Part shown: one piece after another, positions 7,501-12,858 of the stretch
Numbering within the stretch: position 1 is the first letter of the stretch
How the letters are laid out: each line of letters opens with the position of its first letter
Source: Parvularia atlantis
Lineage: Eukaryota; Opisthokonta; Rotosphaerida
NCBI GenBank assembly: GCA_943704415.1
Contig: CALSCO010001837.1
Location: 1 to 12,858, forward strand
DNA length: 12,858 bases
Direction of reading: 5' to 3'
Position numbers and translations under genes: made by a program
Notes under the pieces: generated by a model
What the model was told of the DNA's origin: nothing
Databases searched by the model: none
What the model saw: only the letters and a program-made list of their open reading frames with translations

Positions 7501-10500
7501 GTGCGCGCAATTTGCAGACCCTGGCTGAAACAGCGCGCCGCAACGCGCAGGAGCGGAGCACCATGCCGTACGACGCCGGTGAGGCGGAAAAGATTGACCG
7601 TCCTGTGCGACGCAACGCTCAGCCCCGCACCCTGCACAACGTGCACGCGTCCACGCACCGCTGCAGGCACGCCAAACCCGCGTCCACCCACAGGCGCGCC
7701 TGGCCGGCCTCTGAGCCACCTGCGGGCAGCGTGCCCAGCGCGACTCGGTAGCACTGCAGGGCCACTTGCAGCGCGCGATCGCACAGAGGGCGCGAGGACG
7801 CCGGCGGGTGCGCGTCCACAGCGGCCTGCACGGCGGCAAAGCCCTCAACGGAGGCCGGTGAGCCGAGGAACTGCTGCAGCGGCACACGTTCGCCCTTCTG
7901 CGCGTCATCCACTGTGCGCAGCAGCACCGGCACAAACGGGGCGTCCCTGTGCGCACGCGCACGCACGTCAAGCCGGGCGCATCGCAGCACGGCCGCGCAC
8001 CACAGCAGCGCCTGGTACGCCGGCAGCTCGACCAGCAGCATCAGCGCATCGCCGGCCAGCTTCCACAGGATGCTCATCGCGCGCTGCGCCGCAGCAGTCA
8101 GCGGCAGATCGGCAGCAGCCGGCACGCGCACCGACTCGGCATGCGCGGTCGCACAGTCCGACACGGCGCTCAGCACGGCCACAAGCGCCTCAGCAGCCGC
8201 GCCGAGCCGCCCGCCGTTGACGTAGCAGCGCGCGAGTGACAGCCTGCTCTCGGCCAGGGCCTTGAGCGTGAGCACGGTGGCCGGTGCAGCGCGGTGCAGG
8301 ACGTTTAGGTTCTCTGTCGTCGCCGCAAGCTCAGTAGCACGCGCGACAGCGTGACGCGCGCGCACCGATCGCCTCCTCGTCCAGCCCGAGCGTGTGCTGC
8401 ATGATCGCCGCGCGGTACAGGGCCTCGACCGCCACCACGTCCGCCTCGCCACCGCGCGCCAGGCACACGGCGCGGCAGTGCTGGAACGCCTTGAGAGCGG
8501 CGGTGTGCTTGCCTGCAGCAGCGCGGGCGATGAGTATTCCCGCAGTATCGGCACGGCAGCCGTGCACCGCACCCTGCTGGTGGTACGTCTCGCCCAGCGC
8601 GAGCCAGCACTCGACGTCGCCCTCGTCCAGCCGCAGCGCCGCGAGCAGCGCCCCCTGCGCCGCGACAAAGTCCTTCTCGACCCATAGCAGGTGCGCGCCA
8701 AGGCGCTTGTGGCCCCAGATGGACGCCGGCGCGACGCTGACCATCTGCGCGGGCGCTGCGCTCAGCCAAAGTCCGCGGCTCGCACACCGCCCGCGCACAC
8801 ACCTGCTCGTACAGCGCGCGCGCGTCCGCCTGCGCGCCCTGGACCATGTGCAGGTCCGCGAGCTCCTCCACGGCCGCCGTTTCGCGCTCGATGTCCAGTG
8901 CGACGGCCTTCTGGTAGCACTTGCGCGCGCGCACGACGTCCTGCCACCGTCACGCACGTCAGCATGCGTGCGACGCCGGGCTGCTGCTGCGCCGACCTTG
9001 ACGAGGCGGTAGTAGTGGCCCAGCAGCGTGTAGTTGGCTGCGAGCGACGTGTCCAGCTGCACCGACTGCAGGAGTGCCGTCTGGCAGAACGTCTGCGGGT
9101 GCGTCAGCGTGCGCGCGAGGTCGCACGCCAGGCCACGTGCCTTATCGCTGCGGTAGGCGCCGCCGTGATCCCAGTATGTGCGGCCAAGGCGGTGCCACGC
9201 GAGCGCCGCCTCGCGCGTCTCGACCGCCGTGCGCTGCGGCCAGTCAAGCAGCTCCTTGCACAGGCGCTGCAGCGTTGCGAGGGCGTCTAGGCCATCGCGC
9301 GCAAGCCACGCGCTCTCGGCAGCGACGACGCGCGCTGCAAATGACTCGGCAGGCTGCGGCTCGGCCTGCATAACTGCTTGCTGCGCCTTCGTCCGTGCAC
9401 CGCGCTCGTCGTGCACGCGGGCCAACACAAGCAGAGCTGATGCCGCTGTCAGCTCGCAGGCGCGCACAGAGGCACACGCACCGTTGAGCCGTAGGGTGGG
9501 CACAGTGTGCGGGTGCGCAGCAACACGTTCAGCAAGCTGCTGCGCTGCGGCGAGCGTGCTCGGGCTCATGCGCTGGAGGCTCTGCGCGTGGCGCACGGTT
9601 GCCCAGAGCACCAGCGGCGACTGTGTGCGGTCGCGGTGTCAGAGCTGCTGCATGCACACAAACGCAGAGGAGCAAAGCGCACCTGCTCGTGGCCCTGCAG
9701 GCCCTGCATGATCTTGCCAGAGAGGGCCGCAAGGTCGCGCCACGCCGGCTGGCTGGAGCGGAAGAGCAGCTCTGCGGCAGCGGTCAGGGCAGGGCCGTCC
9801 GGTGCACAAGCAGCGCGCACCGACGAGCGCGGCGTCGGCCGCGAGAGAGACCGCACTGGTGCGCTCGAGCAGCGGCCGGAGGTTGTCGAGCAGCGTGACC
9901 GCGTCCAGGCCGGCGCCGAGCTCTGGCGCGTCGCCGACGATACCGGCGTCACGCGCACACCACAGCAGCGTCCGCGCCGTGACGCTCAGGAGCTGCAGGC
10001 GCGCGTCCTGCTCGGCGCTCGTGCTCGACGAGGCCGCGTCCGTGAGCACGCCGAGCACGCGCTGTGCCAGCGCGGCCACGTCGGCCGACAGTACGCCCCT
10101 GCACGCGCCGCACGGTCAGCTTGCGTCACTGCGCGCGGCCGCAGCACATGCGGCGCACAAGCCGATCAGCCGGTGCTCGAGCAGCACCTCGAAGGCCTCG
10201 GGCACGACGTCGCCCTCGCGGCCGCGCGGCGACGTGCGGAACGCGATGTCGGCGTACGCCGCGCAGTGCTCCGCAAGCTGCGCGCCAAACTCTGCGCGAC
10301 GTGTGAGCGGGCTGTGCACGCAGCAGGCGCAAGCAAACACGCACCAGGGCCGCGCACGCGCAGGCGCCGGATGAGCCCCGCGAGCACGTGCATGCGCTCG
10401 CCGTCGTCCGCGCACGCCGCGAGCCACTCGCGCCACAGCGGCTCCATATCGCTCGTGGCCTGGGTGCGCGCCGTCACCATCGGCGCGTGTCTGCCGCGAC

Positions 10501-11426
10501 GTGCACGCGCACACCATCTCCTGCGCCCGCACGCGCGCCTGCAGCTCGGCGGGCGACCCGACGTTGCGGATCGAGCGGCGCTCGCTGTCGACGGTCTGCG
10601 GCAGCGTCAGCTACACGGCGCGCCACAAACTCGCGCTCGCATGACGCGCACCCGCTCGATGCGCTGCTGCTCGTCGCGCTCGGCCGCGGCGATCGCGTTG
10701 CGGTACAGCGCGGTGCGCGGCGGCAGCCCCTCGGCGGTGCCCCACGCGAGCTGCTCCTGCGCAGCCAGGAAGCGCCAGAGGGCAGCCGCCTGGTGCGCGC
10801 GCCGCACGTCAGCAACTACGCACAGCGCACGGCGCACGGGCCCCGCCGCACGCGCCTCGGATGGCCGCAGCGCGCCCGCGACGTCGATCAGCTTGGCGAC
10901 GGTCTCGTGCGCCTTCTTGACGTCGAGTGGGTCGCTGCCGTCCGGTGCGCCGGTTAAGCCGCGCGCATCCGCCCGCCGTGCCGCCCGCCGTCGCACCTGC
11001 GCAGCAGCAGCGCGAGCAGGTCGCGCCACGCCGCCGCCTTCTGCGTGGGCGTGCCGAGGCGCTCATGGAGGCTGGCGATGCCCTTGGTCGACGTGATCAG
11101 CAGCCGGCAGCAGCAGCAGCAGTCGACGGCGGCACCTGCCACGCCAGCGCCTGCGCGCCGTCCACTTCGATCGCGCGGCGGTACGCGGCCTCGCTCGCGG
11201 CCGCGCGCCCCAGATCGCCCTGCGCCTTGCCGGCGAAGACGAGCGCGTTGTAGTTGCGCGGGTCGGACGCGAGCAGCTCCTGCGGGCGCGTCCCTCAGCC
11301 ACAGCAGCAGGCGGCAGCAGCAGCAGCAGGCGGCGGACGCGCCTCGCACAGCGCCAGCGCATCGGCCGGCCGCGACGCCAGCAGCGCCTCGCGCGCGTCC
11401 TTCAGCAGCTGCTTAGCGTTCGGCAT
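4595..11426 (-). CDS. SKI3: SKI3/TTC37, TPR scaffold subunit of the Ski complex
   Basis: Thirty exons splice to 5292 nt, 1763 aa (human TTC37 about 1564, yeast Ski3 about 1432). The start, MPNAKQLLKDAREALL, aligns with the TTC37 N-terminus. TPR units run throughout. The N-terminal one includes RNYNALVFAGKAQGDL and ALAWQGIASLHER; the best conserved core begins near residue 575 (YTLLGHYYR, RARKCYQKAVALD, VECWLALGETYHQQG, ILWKLAGDALMLL, and near 1020 TTWANLGWLYLHRDD); the C-terminal part has LLVQPWRAEAWSLVATGLRL. In yeast and humans Ski3 holds Ski2 helicase and Ski8, and its N-terminus reaches the exosome bridge for cytoplasmic 3'-5' mRNA decay and ribosome rescue. No broken exon is seen. It starts 46 bp after the U2AF2 stop on the same strand. 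Identification rests on ordered motifs along the whole length. Confidence 0.92.
9093..9140 (-). other. SKI3: GC-AG intron in SKI3
   Basis: 48-nt intron with donor AAG|GCACGT, CTGAC branch-like site and acceptor CCGCAG. Removing it joins RSDK to TFCQTALLQ and gives exactly the same number of residues as human TTC37 between RKDK and the next helix. GT alternatives nearby break the frame. Retention would add 16 residues without a stop. Confidence 0.75.
11083..11135 (-). repeat. SKI3: SKI3 intron with a (CTG)5 run
   Basis: The intron joins ALAWQ to GIASLHER, matching the family exactly. It contains five CAG units on the plus strand at 11108-11122 (CTG in the transcript) just before the CTGAT branch-like site. 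Acceptor is CCAAG. Confidence 0.8.
11280..11342 (-). other. SKI3: GC-AG intron in SKI3 with CTG repeats
   Basis: 63-nt intron with donor GAG|GCGCGT and acceptor CCGCAG. It joins ...ALALCE to ELLASDPRNYN, aligning without gaps to TTC37. A GT-AG alternative (45 nt, 11294-11338) also keeps frame but adds six residues to the first TPR. The intron carries five CAG units on the plus strand at 11315-11329 and three more at 11302-11310. Confidence 0.65.
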
Positions 11427-11472
11427 CGCAGTCCTTCTCTTCTGCCTTCTCTACGCGCACAATCTCCTCCCC
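11427..11472 (-). other. 46-bp gap between U2AF2 stop and SKI3 start
   Basis: On the minus strand the gap is purine-rich and ends in a GAAGGACTGCG context before the SKI3 ATG (G at -3). It is too short for an ordinary 3' UTR, cleavage site, promoter and 5' UTR in series. It contains one donor-like GTGCG starting at 11460. No AATAAA and no TATA element. Confidence 0.75.
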
Positions 11473-12858
11473 TCACTCGAGCACGGCGTCGGTGTACTTG
11501 GCCTCGCTGTAGTACGACACGACGACCGTGCGCGACGCAAACTTGCGCCCGCCCAGCGCACGTGCCGCGGCCGCGCAGCCCTCGGCGGTCTCGAACTCGA
11601 CAAAGATCTGGCCCCCCGCGCGCGCCAGACAGCGTCAGCGACGCCTTCGAGCAAAGGGCGCACGGCCGCACCTTGCCGACGCCCGGCACGCGGTGCTCCT
11701 TGGATGGCCGCGGCACCTTGATCGAGATGACGGGCGCGTACTTGCGGCACTCCTCCTTCACGTCCTCGCAGATGTCCTCGTACTCCTGCGCACGGGCGCT
11801 CAACCAGTAAGCCACCCCCCACACGCAGCAAAGGCACGCACCTCGTCGTCCTGCAGCTCCTCCTCGCTGACCATGTTGAGCAGCTGCAGCACGCGCGTGG
11901 CCTCGCCGGGTCCGCCGCCAAGCCCGTTGGAAGACTGCACGCGCGAGTGCACGCACATCAGCCGCACACCGACACGCCTCGCCTCATGCACGCACCATCA
12001 GCGACGCGGCCGCACGGCTCACCGACAGCTTGTTGTCGCCGATCTGTGCGCGCCCCGTCAGCCTCTGCCATTGGGCACAGCGCGGGCACGAACAAACGCA
12101 CATCCATGCCGTTCAGCCCCTGCATGGCAATGTCGGTCGCGGTCGGGTCGGCGTACTCGCAGTAGGCGGTGCCCTGCTCGTGTGCGTGCTCATCAGCGTC
12201 GGACACGCCGCGCCCGCGCGCACAGCAACCTTCGAGTCGCCTGTCGTCGGGTCCTTGAGCAGCGTGAACGACTTGAGCTCGCCAAAAGCGCCGAGCAGCT
12301 CCTTGACCTGACGTTCACGCATGCGTAAGACATCATACCATCGCGAGCGCAATGCACCTGGTCCTCGTTGAAGAACAGCGGCAGGCCGCTGACCGTGATG
12401 CGGTGCGACGGCGGTGCCTCCATCGCGCTCGCCTGCACGGCGGCTGCGGGGTCCCGTCAGCCCTCTCCACCCATCGCGGCGCAGGCCGCCTGCGCACCAG
12501 CCAGCGTCTGGTAGTCCTTCGGGCGCTCAAGGCGCAGCGGGATGCCATGGAACTCGAGCCGCTCAAACTCGAGCACGCGCGTCGCGTCCTCGGGGTTGCG
12601 GAACTCGAGGAAGGCAAAGCTCCTGCGCGGCGCGGCTGAGCGGCAATGCGGCGCGCTGTGTGCGCGGCAAGCGAGCATACTTTTCCTGGTTGACCGAGCA
12701 CGACGAGATCAGGTTGGACGGACCGCCGCGCGCGGCGATCGACTCGTTCAGGAACGTCATCAGCTCCATCTGCGCCCTCCGCCCAGGCCGGATACGGCAC
12801 CCCGTCTCGGTCGGCACGTAGCCGCAGATTGTCCGCGGGGCAAAAGAAGTATGGCAGG
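11473..12858 (-). CDS. U2AF2: U2AF2 (U2AF65), large subunit of the U2 snRNP auxiliary factor, 5' end missing
   Basis: Nine exon segments are visible, about 309 codons to TGA 11473-11475. RRM1 is partial: ELMTFLNESIAARGG, then NQEKSFAFLEFR (RNP1) and LRLERPKDYQ. RRM2 is complete: ITVSGLPLFFNEDQVKELL, LLKDPTTGDSKGTAYCEYAD and GLNGMD-IGDNKL. A linker with VLQLLNMVSEEELQDDEEYE leads into the C-terminal UHM (RKYAPVISIKVPRP, IFVEFETAEG, GGRKFASR), whose RKF matches the R-X-F loop that binds SF1/SF3B1 ligand motifs. In known systems the two RRMs bind the pyrimidine tract and the UHM contacts SF1. The RS domain and U2AF35-binding motif lie beyond the window. Introns: 12623-12680, 12444-12497, 12308-12357, 12174-12229, 12044-12101, 11935-11995, 11786-11841, 11608-11671. 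The first 80 or so bases (12771-12858) are unresolved. Confidence 0.93.

Larger units (their letters stand above)
4595..11426 (-). other. SKI3: Splice map of SKI3 (29 introns)
   Basis: Introns, in transcript order: 11280-11342 (GC-AG), 11083-11135, 10935-10996, 10790-10837, 10596-10651, 10460-10514, 10292-10344, 10099-10158, 9772-9820, 9621-9682, 9437-9481, 9093-9140 (GC-AG), 8941-8996, 8745-8787, 8513-8572, 8314-8365, 8084-8131, 7947-8000, 7603-7658, 7444-7499, 7238-7296, 7064-7111, 6594-6643, 6319-6368, 6152-6204, 5543-5591, 5060-5109, 4944-4995, 4755-4804. Sizes are 43-63 nt. Phases are consistent through to the stop. Nine are multiples of three, seven of these without in-frame stops, so they are easily missed by ORF-based callers. 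Further silent in-frame introns may remain. Confidence 0.8.

Noticed and set aside
5252-7615. 787-aa minus-strand ORF as a separate TPR protein
   Set aside because: It mixes true SKI3 exons with introns and off-frame exons. Splicing places its real parts inside the single 1763-aa SKI3 frame.
9507-11096. 529-aa plus-strand ORF
   Set aside because: It is antisense to SKI3 exons and introns, arginine/alanine-rich and low in complexity as expected from GC-rich reverse frames, and resembles no family. The minus strand carries clear TPR motifs.
11427-11472. U2AF2-SKI3 fusion protein
   Set aside because: There is a clear stop after the UHM and an ATG that aligns with the SKI3 N-terminus. No in-frame junction across the gap is evident.
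1-12858. tRNA, rRNA or transposon genes
   Set aside because: I saw no clover-leaf sequence with A and B boxes, no rRNA signature, and no transposase, reverse transcriptase or terminal repeats.

Overview
The window is nuclear DNA from a GC-rich, intron-dense eukaryote. I can place 59 short spliceosomal introns of 43 to 71 nt in about 8.8 kb of coding sequence. Most have the donor GTGCG (43 of 59), a CTGAC/CTGAG/CTCAC/CTAAC-like branch site and a CAG, AAG or TAG acceptor with almost no polypyrimidine tract. Because introns fall about every 150 coding bases, long uninterrupted ORFs mislead here, so I built the gene models by splicing and by comparison with protein families from memory. The taxon is not fixed by anything in the window. 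The LDL-receptor-style FDNPLY tail of the first gene would fit a unicellular relative of animals or another protist, but that is only a hint.

Layout, left to right. (1) 1-371, plus: the last exons of a single-pass membrane protein whose short cytoplasmic tail carries two NPLY (NPxY) motifs. (2) 579-3295, minus: a complete ADCK1-like UbiB/ABC1 atypical kinase (18 exons, 582 aa) with a mitochondrial presequence. It is convergent with gene 1. (3) 3296-3727: a 432-bp divergent promoter with two perfect TGACGTCA sites, a 25-bp direct repeat and a (GAC)8 run touching the next start codon. (4) 3728-4490, plus: a four-exon, 189-aa helical protein I do not recognise. (5) 4595-11426, minus: a 30-exon gene for SKI3/TTC37 (1763 aa), the TPR scaffold of the Ski complex that feeds RNA to the cytoplasmic exosome. 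(6) 11473-12858, minus: the 3' part of U2AF2 (U2AF65), the splicing factor that recognises 3' splice sites. Its stop codon lies only 46 bp before the SKI3 start, on the same strand.

The SKI3 and ADCK1 models each close into one frame (5292 and 1749 coding nt) across 29 and 17 introns, which supports the splice maps. Four introns can only be spliced in frame and in register with the protein family if they use GC-AG ends, all with the donor AG|GCRCGT. No operon-like functional pathway links the neighbours, though two of them (U2AF2 and SKI3) act on RNA and are packed tightly enough that shared transcription is possible.
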